Assembly: GCF_042652645.1 (NCBI RefSeq)
Contig: NZ_JBHSGU010000002.1
Location: forward strand, 1,612,001-1,676,000
Direction: 5' to 3'
Length of the DNA stretch: 64,000 nucleotides
DNA from: Glaciecola siphonariae
Lineage (GTDB): Bacteria; Pseudomonadota; Gammaproteobacteria; Enterobacterales; Alteromonadaceae
The notes below the pieces were generated by a model. That model searched no databases. It worked only from the letters and a program-made list of their open reading frames with translations, and had not been told where the DNA came from. This document shows positions 54,401-61,684 of this stretch, in pieces. Numbering within the stretch: the stretch's first letter is position 1; the number at the start of each line of letters is the position of its first letter. Position numbers and translations under genes: made by a program.

Positions 54401-54514
54401 TCGTGGAATCAACTTCTATTATTTACTATTTTACTGGCGCATCGTTTAAGCACACTGTTTAAGCTCAAGGCATTCAAGCAACAGGTTTCGCCCTGCTATT
54501 TTTAAGGAAAACAA

Positions 54515-54985
54515 ATGAAAATTCTTTATATCTGCACACATAACAGATGCAGAAGTATTTTATCTGAAGCTATTACAAATCATGTCGCAGGCGACCGTAT
54601 TGTAGCTAAAAGTGCAGGAAGTCAGCCGTCGGGCGCAGTACATCCGCTGTCTATCCAATTTCTTAAAGAAGCTGATATTTCTGTTGTAGGTCTGCAAAGT
54701 CAATCATGGGATGAGTTTGAGGATTTTAAACCAGACGTGGTTGTGACAGTTTGTGACGCGGCCGCTCAAGAAACCTGCCCAGTATGGTTTGGCGATTCTA
54801 TAAAAGTGCATTGGGGGCTTGCTGATCCGTCTAAAATTGAAGGTAGTGAAGAGGAAAAAGCACAAGGTTTTCGAGCATGTATTGCCCAAATTATTGAGCG
54901 AGTAAACACATTAATTCCAATAGCCGAGAAAGACCTTACTGCTAGCGCACTCAAATCTGAATTGGCAAAGTTAGGCGCGCAATAG
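54515..54985 (+). CDS. arsC: Arsenate reductase, LMW-phosphatase type
   Basis: 156 residues. Reduces arsenate to arsenite with thioredoxin. The phosphatase loop Cys7-x5-Arg13 (ICTHNRCRSIL) is at the start, and the redox pair Cys80 and Cys88 in VTVCDAAAQETCPVWFGD completes the classic three-cysteine relay. A good ribosome site (AAGGA) stands 7 bases before the ATG. No arsR regulator or arsB/acr3 pump is adjacent, so resistance would need partners elsewhere. Confidence 0.94.
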   Translation: MKILYICTHNRCRSILSEAITNHVAGDRIVAKSAGSQPSGAVHPLSIQFLKEADISVVGLQSQSWDEFEDFKPDVVVTVCDAAAQETCPVWFGDSIKVHWGLADPSKIEGSEEEKAQGFRACIAQIIERVNTLIPIAEKDLTASALKSELAKLGAQ

Positions 54986-55084
54986 ATAATGCGTTAGGGC
55001 ATCAGCCCTGCTGTATAAACCCAGTCACATCAGCCCGGTCTCGTCAGCCAAGTCATAGGGACTTTCATTCATACCTACCTAGAG

Positions 55085-55474
55085 TTAATCACATTTTAGG
55101 CCATTATGCAGTGCCTTAGTAATGTCCAAATACAGGTTTGCGTGGTTTTTTACGCGAGTTTGCTCTAAGGCCTCTGAGCCAAGATGAGCTTCTTCTAAAT
55201 CAATTGCGGCCTGCTGTAAATCTGCCGTCAGTTTTTGAAGGGCGTTTTCAAGGGTGTAGCTAATTTCATGGACTTTTAGCATACCTTCTACGCTGATTTC
55301 ATCTTGCGTGACAATGTCTTGTAAGCGTGAGTTATACTCTTGAATACGGCAAAGCGCCTGTGCGGAACTTTCAGACTTTAACGCAGGGAAATGCTTGTAT
55401 TCATCGTCAGCATTGGCTGAAAAATTTGCTGCTAGTGCTATAAACGCCGCGAGTACTATTCGTTTTTTATACAT
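55085..55474 (-). CDS. DUF6746-family exported protein
   Basis: 129 residues, signal peptide MYKKRIVLAAFIALAANFSA. The mature protein is helical, with LCRIQEYNSRLQDIVTQDEI, KVHEISYTLENALQKLTADL and DLEEAHLGSEALEQTRVKNH, the layout of DUF6746 exported helical proteins. Two Cys bracket the mature protein. A strong Fur-box-like sequence stands 58-83 bases before its start, hinting at iron control. Function unknown. Confidence 0.75.
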   Translation of the reverse strand: MYKKRIVLAAFIALAANFSANADDEYKHFPALKSESSAQALCRIQEYNSRLQDIVTQDEISVEGMLKVHEISYTLENALQKLTADLQQAAIDLEEAHLGSEALEQTRVKNHANLYLDITKALHNGLKCD

Positions 55475-55531
55475 GTTTATCCTACCTACTTTACTTGTTG
55501 GAGACTCGAGATATTAGCCTAACATTTAAAA

Positions 55532-55557
55532 AATGCAAATAGAAATTATTATCATTA
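55532..55557. promoter_or_regulatory. Probable Fur box before the DUF6746 gene
   Basis: On the minus strand the site reads TAATGATAATAATTTCTATT then TGCATT. The first part matches the Fur box (GATAATGATAATCATTATC) at 13 of 19 positions by my count. It sits in front of a small exported protein gene on that strand. Confidence 0.6.
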
Positions 55558-55929
55558 CGGTGTAGTAATATGGATGCTTTGAGTAACTTTCAGCAATAAT
55601 GGAAAGCGCGCTTAAATTTAAAGATGGGAAAGCGCCAGCAAACGCTCAGAAACTAGCTAAATCGGTGTATATGTTTTTTGAGCACTACAAAATCGGCCCA
55701 GCAGATTCGCTTTGCTAGTTTATCTTGTGATACAAACTAATAAACGCGAATACAACTTAGGCCTCTTAACTCGATAGAAAAATTTTGGGCTGAACATTAC
55801 ATTTTTATTGTTTATGACGGCGCGTATTATTATTGCGTGAGTATAAAATTAAATAAGCCGCCAAATGACGAAATGGACGCCTAAGTGTATCCGGAGCAGT
55901 GCGAGACTAGATAGGTGCATACATCCGGT
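55558..55929. other. Intergenic region with a doubtful 39-codon ORF
   Basis: No firm gene. The plus strand has an ATG frame at 55599-55718: MESALKFKDGKAPANAQKLA then KSVYMFFEHYKIGPADSLC. Composition is protein-like but no ribosome site is evident. It could be a fragment of a lost gene. Confidence 0.3.
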
Positions 55930-56334
55930 TCAATAATTAGTGCTATGACAAGATACTTCAACAATGCGTTGCTCTATTAATAAACATGAATGTTCGCTAT
56001 CAACAGCCCAGGTTTCAAAAGACATGATGTAGCGATCATTATTCATAGGCCATCTAGCGCTTATGCTAATCGAATCAGTTTTTGAATGGCTAATTTGACC
56101 TTTATAATCACTAAAGCTGCTTAAATTAAAAGCACTAAACTGCTCCCAAAAGAGTTGTATGTCTTCTTGCCCAAGATACAACTCTTTTGCAGGACCCTCT
56201 AGCATTGCAAAAGGCTCATAGAGCGCTGCGCTTTTTGCAAAATTTTTTGTTTTAATGAATCGATGTAAAGAGCGGCTATTTTCTAGCGCAATTTCATAAG
56301 GTGCTTTTTCGATATTGAGTGCGAGCATAGTCAT
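55930..56334 (-). CDS. NTF2-like (SnoaL/DUF4440-type) protein
   Basis: 134 residues with the cone-shaped alpha+beta fold pattern of the NTF2-like superfamily: an N-terminal helix (ALENSRSLHRFIKTKNFAKS), a helical turn LYLGQEDIQLFWEQFSAFN, then strands SISISARWPMNNDRYIMSFE and TWAVDSEHSCLLIEQRIVEV. No conserved catalytic set is seen. Function unknown; such folds bind small molecules or act as enzyme subunits. Stands between DUF6746 and the response regulator gene on the same strand. Confidence 0.7.
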   Translation of the reverse strand: MTMLALNIEKAPYEIALENSRSLHRFIKTKNFAKSAALYEPFAMLEGPAKELYLGQEDIQLFWEQFSAFNLSSFSDYKGQISHSKTDSISISARWPMNNDRYIMSFETWAVDSEHSCLLIEQRIVEVSCHSTNY

Positions 56335-56462
56335 TAATCTTCTCTATTTGTTTATAAAATAGGGGCTGTCCCTAGCGTCTCGACGATGTCTTACGAGAAC
56401 CATTTTATTATCGCAAATTAGCCATACAAACACTGTGGAGAAAGTGTGGAATTAGCGGCACG

Positions 56463-57143
56463 CTAATGATCGATGGGAGCGTATTTATAGCCCGAACCAT
56501 ACACAGCAATAATCAATTCAAACTCTTCTGAAATACTCTGTATTTTTTTGCGTAGTTTGCTCACATGACTATCAACGGTGCGATCAGAAACCACACGGTT
56601 GTCACTGTAAATAATGCTCATTAATTGGCTTCGAGAATAAATTCTGTTCGGTGTGCTCAAAAATGTTTGTAGTAACAAGTACTCGACTTTTGTTAAATCA
56701 ACCGCACTTTTATTAAAGCGCGCTTGCTGACGCTCACTATCTAAAACTAACGCATTGCTACTGTTACAGATGTCTACATTCGGTGCGGCTCTTCGTAAAA
56801 TCGCCTTTATTCTGAGCACTAACTCTGGTGCGCTAAACGGCTTACAAACATAGTCGTCCGCGCCAGCTTGTAAACCAATCAATCGGTCTTTCTCAGACGC
56901 TCGAGCAGTGAGCAAAATAATCGGCGCGTTTGTTTGCTCTCGAAGCTCTTTGCAAATTTCTAGGCCATCACCACCGGGTAGCATTATGTCCAATACCACC
57001 AAATCAGGTTTATAGCGTTTGACTATTTCAGTGACATCAAGTGCTGAGTGTAAAACGGTGCATTCAAAGCCTTCATGCTTTAAAAAAGCTTTGAGTGCAT
57101 TTGCAATTGACACTTCATCCTCAACAACAAGTACGTGCGTCAT
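56463..57143 (-). CDS. OmpR-family response regulator
   Basis: 226 residues. Receiver domain 1-115 with acidic VVEDE, phosphoacceptor Asp in LVVLDIMLPGGDG, Thr in LLTARAS and Lys in VCKPFSAPEL. C-terminal winged helix with LTKVEYLLLQTFLSTPNRIY, SRSQLM, VSDRTVDSHVSKLRKKI and VYGSGYKY, the OmpR/PhoB DNA-binding domain. ATG overlaps the kinase stop codon by 4 bases, so the pair is translationally coupled. Target genes unknown. Confidence 0.96.
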   Translation of the reverse strand: MTHVLVVEDEVSIANALKAFLKHEGFECTVLHSALDVTEIVKRYKPDLVVLDIMLPGGDGLEICKELREQTNAPIILLTARASEKDRLIGLQAGADDYVCKPFSAPELVLRIKAILRRAAPNVDICNSSNALVLDSERQQARFNKSAVDLTKVEYLLLQTFLSTPNRIYSRSQLMSIIYSDNRVVSDRTVDSHVSKLRKKIQSISEEFELIIAVYGSGYKYAPIDH

Positions 57144-59287
57144 TCGTCTCTATCTCCGTCTTGAAACAAGGGCAGTGTAAACTCAACCTTTAAACCACCT
57201 AGGTCACTATTTTCGGCCCTAATCTTACCACCGTGTTCTTTCACCAGCGCTTGGCATATCGACAATCCTAAGCCCGAGCCGCCCGACTCTCTACTGCGCG
57301 ATTTATCTACCCGGTACAAGCGCTCAAATAATTGAGGCAAATGCTCTTTAGATATGCCGGGAGAACTGTCTTCGATGCAAATGATGCAGTGTGATTGCGT
57401 TGCACTTGCGGTAACCACAATCTCGCCTTGCGCATCAGTATAGCGACAGCTATTTGCTATCAAATTGTCTAAAACTTGACTCAAACGACGCTCGTCTCCT
57501 GTAAGCATAAGATCATAATCAAATTCGACCTTAAGCAAGATACTTAAGCCGGCATCATTTACGAGGGGCTCGTAGGTTGCCACTGTCTTTTCTAACCATG
57601 CTCGGACCTTTATTTTAGCAAAGACAATATCAAGCTCACCAGCATCCGCTTTCGCCAGTTGAAAGACGTCATTGATTAAGCCATTCAGGCTAGCAATTTT
57701 ATTGTGTACAATAGAGTAAGTCTGCTTAGGGTCTTCGGCAATTTGATATTCAAGCATCTCTATTTGCAGTTTGATTGCGGCAAGTGGTGTACGCAATTCG
57801 TGTGATACGTCAGACAACATCTGATTTTTACGCTCAACAAGTTCTTGCGCTTTTTTTGCTTTGAATATTGCCAGTTTCCGCCTCTGATAGAGCACTATAA
57901 GGCTCCCCACCAATAATAGAAGCACAGCACCAGAGCTAAATATATACTGTTGGCGCGACTGTTTTTCTTTTAGTAATTCACTAGTTTGAAGTGCATTTTC
58001 TTCAGACAATTCAGCAAGCTTTCTTTGTTTCTCCTCCTCGTGCAGCAAGACTGAATATTGAGAGACCTGATTTTCTTTATCTTTCGTCACCCTTTCTTTA
58101 TAGGTATTAAACAAGGTGTCAAATTCTCGCAAGGCAGTTTGATGTTCGCCCTTTGCCTTATATACATTTACAAGCAAGTGTTGAAAGCGCAAAATTTCGA
58201 GCCCTAGTCCTTGTGAATTCGCAATATCGAGTGCTGAATTAACTATCTTCTCTGCTTCGTCAAGCTCTTCATTTTCAAGTGCAATTTGAGCAATGAAGTA
58301 ATCAATGCGTAAACGAGCCGACAATGATTGAGTTGTTTCTAATACATTTTTGGCTGTTTCAAAATGCGACAACGCTAAATCAAATGCTTTGTCGTTAAAT
58401 GCAATACGCCCTAGTTGATACTGAGAGTGGCTATGCAAATCATAAAACTCATTCTCAGCCGCCGATTCGCTAGCTCTTTGAGCAAGCTCCCGCGCAAGCT
58501 CTTTGTTCCCCAAATCAGTCTCAAGCCTTACTCGATAGTTAATGACTTCTACGTGTTTTCTTGAAAAATCCAGCGTATCAAGCACGGCTTGAGACCTATC
58601 TAGATAATTGCGGGCAGCATCGAATTGAGCAAGGTCAATATGCATCGCACCGAGATTACTGAGTGTTGATGCGAAGGCTAATGGATTGGCATTTTCTTCT
58701 ACAAGAGGGAGTGCTTCAAGTAAGTACTTAATTGCTTCACCAGTATCACCGTTTGACGAACTCACAAGCGCCAGATTGTTTAGAACATTACCTACCGCAT
58801 TTTTCACGTCGGCGGCTCTATAAATATCAAGCGCGGCTAAATAGGTGTCGCGAGCTAGCAGATTTCGGCCAGTATTTTTGTATACAATTCCTAAGTTAAC
58901 AATGGCTCGCGCTTTGTCAACTGGATTGCTAGGCTCAATGTTTTTCGATAAAAAATCACTAACTATCTGCTCAGCAACCTGATGTTCGCCCCTATCTATG
59001 TATACTCTAGGGAGATAGCCTGAAATTATGGCGTATTGATTAATCTCAGATTGACTTAACTCTGTGCGCCCAGCTAAGTAGGTGCGTACTGCTTGCCCGC
59101 TTTCCATGGCATCCGCTGGACATTTTAACCAGCACGAGCGAATAGTGTCGGCACTATCTTTTAATCTAATAAATTCTGCATTCGCCATAAGCTTTGTGGT
59201 GACGATAAGCAGACCAAAACAGACAAATGCGCGCAAATACCTCAAGCGTTTACTCCAACAATATGACGCTCCATGAGTATAACTCAA
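57140..59287 (-). CDS. TPR-domain sensor histidine kinase
   Basis: 715 residues. An N-terminal membrane segment (RYLRAFVCFGLLIVTTKLMA) acts as signal anchor, then a long periplasmic TPR solenoid (about 60-400: RAIVNLGIVYKNTGRNLLAR, NLGAMHIDLAQFDAARNY). A short coiled coil and one membrane helix (448-467) lead to the cytoplasmic kinase. The phosphoacceptor is His496 in LSDVSHELRTPLAAI; LDNLIANSCRYTD, DSSPGISKEHLPQLFERLYR and GGSGLGLSIC supply the ATP-binding boxes. Periplasmic TPRs suggest that the signal is a protein or peptide partner. Forms an operon with the response regulator. Confidence 0.94.
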   Translation of the reverse strand: MSYTHGASYCWSKRLRYLRAFVCFGLLIVTTKLMANAEFIRLKDSADTIRSCWLKCPADAMESGQAVRTYLAGRTELSQSEINQYAIISGYLPRVYIDRGEHQVAEQIVSDFLSKNIEPSNPVDKARAIVNLGIVYKNTGRNLLARDTYLAALDIYRAADVKNAVGNVLNNLALVSSSNGDTGEAIKYLLEALPLVEENANPLAFASTLSNLGAMHIDLAQFDAARNYLDRSQAVLDTLDFSRKHVEVINYRVRLETDLGNKELARELAQRASESAAENEFYDLHSHSQYQLGRIAFNDKAFDLALSHFETAKNVLETTQSLSARLRIDYFIAQIALENEELDEAEKIVNSALDIANSQGLGLEILRFQHLLVNVYKAKGEHQTALREFDTLFNTYKERVTKDKENQVSQYSVLLHEEEKQRKLAELSEENALQTSELLKEKQSRQQYIFSSGAVLLLLVGSLIVLYQRRKLAIFKAKKAQELVERKNQMLSDVSHELRTPLAAIKLQIEMLEYQIAEDPKQTYSIVHNKIASLNGLINDVFQLAKADAGELDIVFAKIKVRAWLEKTVATYEPLVNDAGLSILLKVEFDYDLMLTGDERRLSQVLDNLIANSCRYTDAQGEIVVTASATQSHCIICIEDSSPGISKEHLPQLFERLYRVDKSRSRESGGSGLGLSICQALVKEHGGKIRAENSDLGGLKVEFTLPLFQDGDRDE

Positions 59288-59548
59288 TGATTTAAGTAAA
59301 ACTGTCCAAAAAGTGTGGAATGCTAACGCTTAACTAGGTGTGCGGTTTATTTGTGCCACTATAAATACCACTCCACATTCAAAGCCGGTCGTCAATGTAA
59401 GGCTTATGTTCAGCTCTATCCCTTTTTGTTGTGCATGTTGCACTCGAAAATAACGCCCTCAAGCATTTGTATTATCTGCCGACTCTCTACTATACCGTTT
59501 TTATAAATTTGCAATTTACCTCAACTTACCACTGCTAACGGATGTGTG

Positions 59549-61510
59549 ATGCAATCTTGGTTATCAAAAAAAATAGCGTTACTTTCGCTCACACCAGTGA
59601 TTATTCTGGTTGGGTTTATTATTTTTAATATAGTTATTTCGTCAAAACAGTTGTCTACTGCATCTTTGACAAAAATAGAGGCAGAGTTTGCTCAATTCAC
59701 CAATAGTGCTATCGCTGAAATTCAAAAAGAGCGAGGCATGAGTGCAGGTTATTTAAGTAGCGATGGCCAAAGCTTCGGCTCTGAATTAAAAAGGCAACGC
59801 TTGCTAGTCGATGCCGCCCTTGACAAGGTTTTTACTTACAATAATCTCGAAGAAATACCCAATGTAGAGGCTGAATTGCTTACTCAATTAAGTCTCTATC
59901 AATCAAATCTCAGTAATCTTCGAAAAAATATAGATAACCTAAATTTAAGCCTTTCTGCCAACATAAGCGAGTACTCTGAAGCGACCGAACTGCTGCTCGA
60001 TTTTAACGGGCGAATGGTAGCATCCGTTAAAAATGCATTAGGTAAGCAAAAACTTGTTATTTTGTATAAGTTGGCGCGTCTTCAAGAAAATGCTGGATTA
60101 GAGCGCGCGCTAGTCAGCACCATATTTGCTGACTCGGTGATTAGCGCTGGTCAATTAATTAGAGTGCTCGAACTAACAAAAGCGCAGACTGAGAAGATCA
60201 ACGACATAAGAGTTTTGTCGACAAAAGAGTTTAGTGGGGAGTTTTCTAAGCTTATAAACTCTCCAGAAAATAAAGGTGTAGACGCATTTCGGTCGCAACT
60301 TCAATCCAATAAGCTTACTTCTAATTCTGAGGCGTGGTTTAAAGCGGCTACGGCAAGAATAAATAAAATAGACAGCGCCAAAAAAGTGCTTTTTAGTCAA
60401 TTGATATTGCATGCCGATGAAGACTATGAAACTGCGTTTTACATGGTGATATTTGATGTGATATTGCTCATCGTAGTGAGTTTACTAGCAGTAGCGACCT
60501 TTTCGGTTTTAAGTCTTAGAAAACAACAATCGTCAGAGCTTAAGCAGAAATTAGAAGTGATGCAAACTCAACAAGACTTGAGCCTAAGAATAGAGAAAAT
60601 ATCAAGCGACGATTTAGGACAAGTTGCACAACTTCTAAACAGTTTAATCGAACAATTTTGTCAAGATTTAGGTACCTTCCAAGACAACGCGCTAGAGATT
60701 GCTTCAGCAAGCGAACAGAGTGCAGCCTCTAGCTCTGCAACCAGTGAAAATTCCGCGAAACAGCAACGCGAAGTTTCTTCCAGCTTGATGCTAGCAAAAA
60801 GTGTCGAATTAGGCATCAAGGAAGATGTGAAATCACTTGCTGAACTTAGCAAATACACAAAACTTTCAGCTGATAAAGTGAAAGAAGGGGAAGCTATTGT
60901 TCAGTCTGCAGTGGTAGGGATACGCAGCACTGCAGATGAAGTGAAAAAGGTCGGTAATACAATTGAAGAATTAAATGCAAAAGTAGGTGATATTTTGAAA
61001 ATGGTTGATGTTATTCGCTCGGTTGCCGAGCAAACCAACTTACTAGCGCTTAATGCGGCAATTGAGGCTGCAAGAGCTGGCGAACAAGGGAGAGGTTTTG
61101 CGGTTGTTGCTGATGAAGTGCGTGCGTTGGCTAAACGCACTCAAGATTCGACGGAAGAAATTGCGAACGTCGTCGATAATTTGAACGCGAGTTCGACTAA
61201 AGCTTTTGATTCAATTGCCAGTGGCGTGCAAACGGCGGATAACGCAGTCACAAGTTCTGACGAAATCAGTAGAGCTCTAGGTGAAGTTGCCGAAAACATG
61301 AAACAACTCGAGCGTTTAGCGCTCAATGCCGACCAATCTGCGCAACAACAAGGTTCGTCAATTACTTATCTCACGCAAAACATTGAGTCTGTGGATAAAA
61401 TGTCTGAAGAAAATGCTCATGGCTCCGGGCAAGTAGCTAGCGCTGCATACCAGCTCTCCAGAGTTGCTTCGCGAATGCTTGAGAATATCCGAAAATACAA
61501 AGTGAATTAG
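59549..61510 (+). CDS. Methyl-accepting chemotaxis protein with NIT-type sensor domain
   Basis: ~653 residues. TM1 near 10-32 (IALLSLTPVIILVGFIIFNI), then a large all-helical periplasmic domain with IQKERGMSAGYLSSDGQ and ELTKAQ-type helices, typical of the nitrate/nitrite-sensing (NIT) fold (family pattern ERGxSAGYL). TM2 near 297-322. A HAMP-like piece leads to the MCP signalling hairpin VAEQTNLLALNAAIEAARAG then EQGRGFAVVADEVRALAKR. ATG 59549 is preferred to the GTG one codon before. It is divergent from the kinase operon. Ligand by family would be nitrate or nitrite, but this is not shown. Confidence 0.93.
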   Translation: MQSWLSKKIALLSLTPVIILVGFIIFNIVISSKQLSTASLTKIEAEFAQFTNSAIAEIQKERGMSAGYLSSDGQSFGSELKRQRLLVDAALDKVFTYNNLEEIPNVEAELLTQLSLYQSNLSNLRKNIDNLNLSLSANISEYSEATELLLDFNGRMVASVKNALGKQKLVILYKLARLQENAGLERALVSTIFADSVISAGQLIRVLELTKAQTEKINDIRVLSTKEFSGEFSKLINSPENKGVDAFRSQLQSNKLTSNSEAWFKAATARINKIDSAKKVLFSQLILHADEDYETAFYMVIFDVILLIVVSLLAVATFSVLSLRKQQSSELKQKLEVMQTQQDLSLRIEKISSDDLGQVAQLLNSLIEQFCQDLGTFQDNALEIASASEQSAASSSATSENSAKQQREVSSSLMLAKSVELGIKEDVKSLAELSKYTKLSADKVKEGEAIVQSAVVGIRSTADEVKKVGNTIEELNAKVGDILKMVDVIRSVAEQTNLLALNAAIEAARAGEQGRGFAVVADEVRALAKRTQDSTEEIANVVDNLNASSTKAFDSIASGVQTADNAVTSSDEISRALGEVAENMKQLERLALNADQSAQQQGSSITYLTQNIESVDKMSEENAHGSGQVASAAYQLSRVASRMLENIRKYKVN

Positions 61511-61588
61511 ACCTAACAATCTGCCTCATTTTATTTTGTCGCGCTCGGAACGTTTGAGTCTATTTTCTTGTTACTCTTTTATTCGGGC

Positions 61589-61617
61589 AAAAAAACGGCA
61601 CTAAGTGCCTTTTTTTG
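61589..61617. terminator. Bidirectional terminator between the chemoreceptor and gcvP
   Basis: GGCAC (61597-61601) pairs with GTGCC (61605-61609) around TAA, with A7 before and T8 after. Serves both converging genes. Confidence 0.9.
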
Positions 61618-61634
61618 AAGATATCGAAAGTTTA

Positions 61635-61674
61635 AGGAACAACTTAATTAAAACGCAGAGGAACAACTTAATTA
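61635..61674. repeat. Direct repeat AGGAACAACTTAATTA, two copies
   Basis: The 16-base word occurs at 61635-61650 and 61659-61674, between the terminator and the gcvP stop codon. No role is known; it may be a trace of a small duplication. Confidence 0.8.
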
Positions 61675-61684
61675 TTACTCACAA

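Larger units (their letters stand above)
53598..54514. other. Long gene-free region upstream of the receptor and arsC
   Basis: About 900 bases without a convincing gene. The first 300 bases are AT-rich and carry the GntR-like site. A minus-strand frame at 53946-54188 has no ribosome site and an unlikely composition. A dispersed-repeat-like element is seen near 54344-54400. Promoters for arsC and for the receptor are expected at the two ends. Confidence 0.6.
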
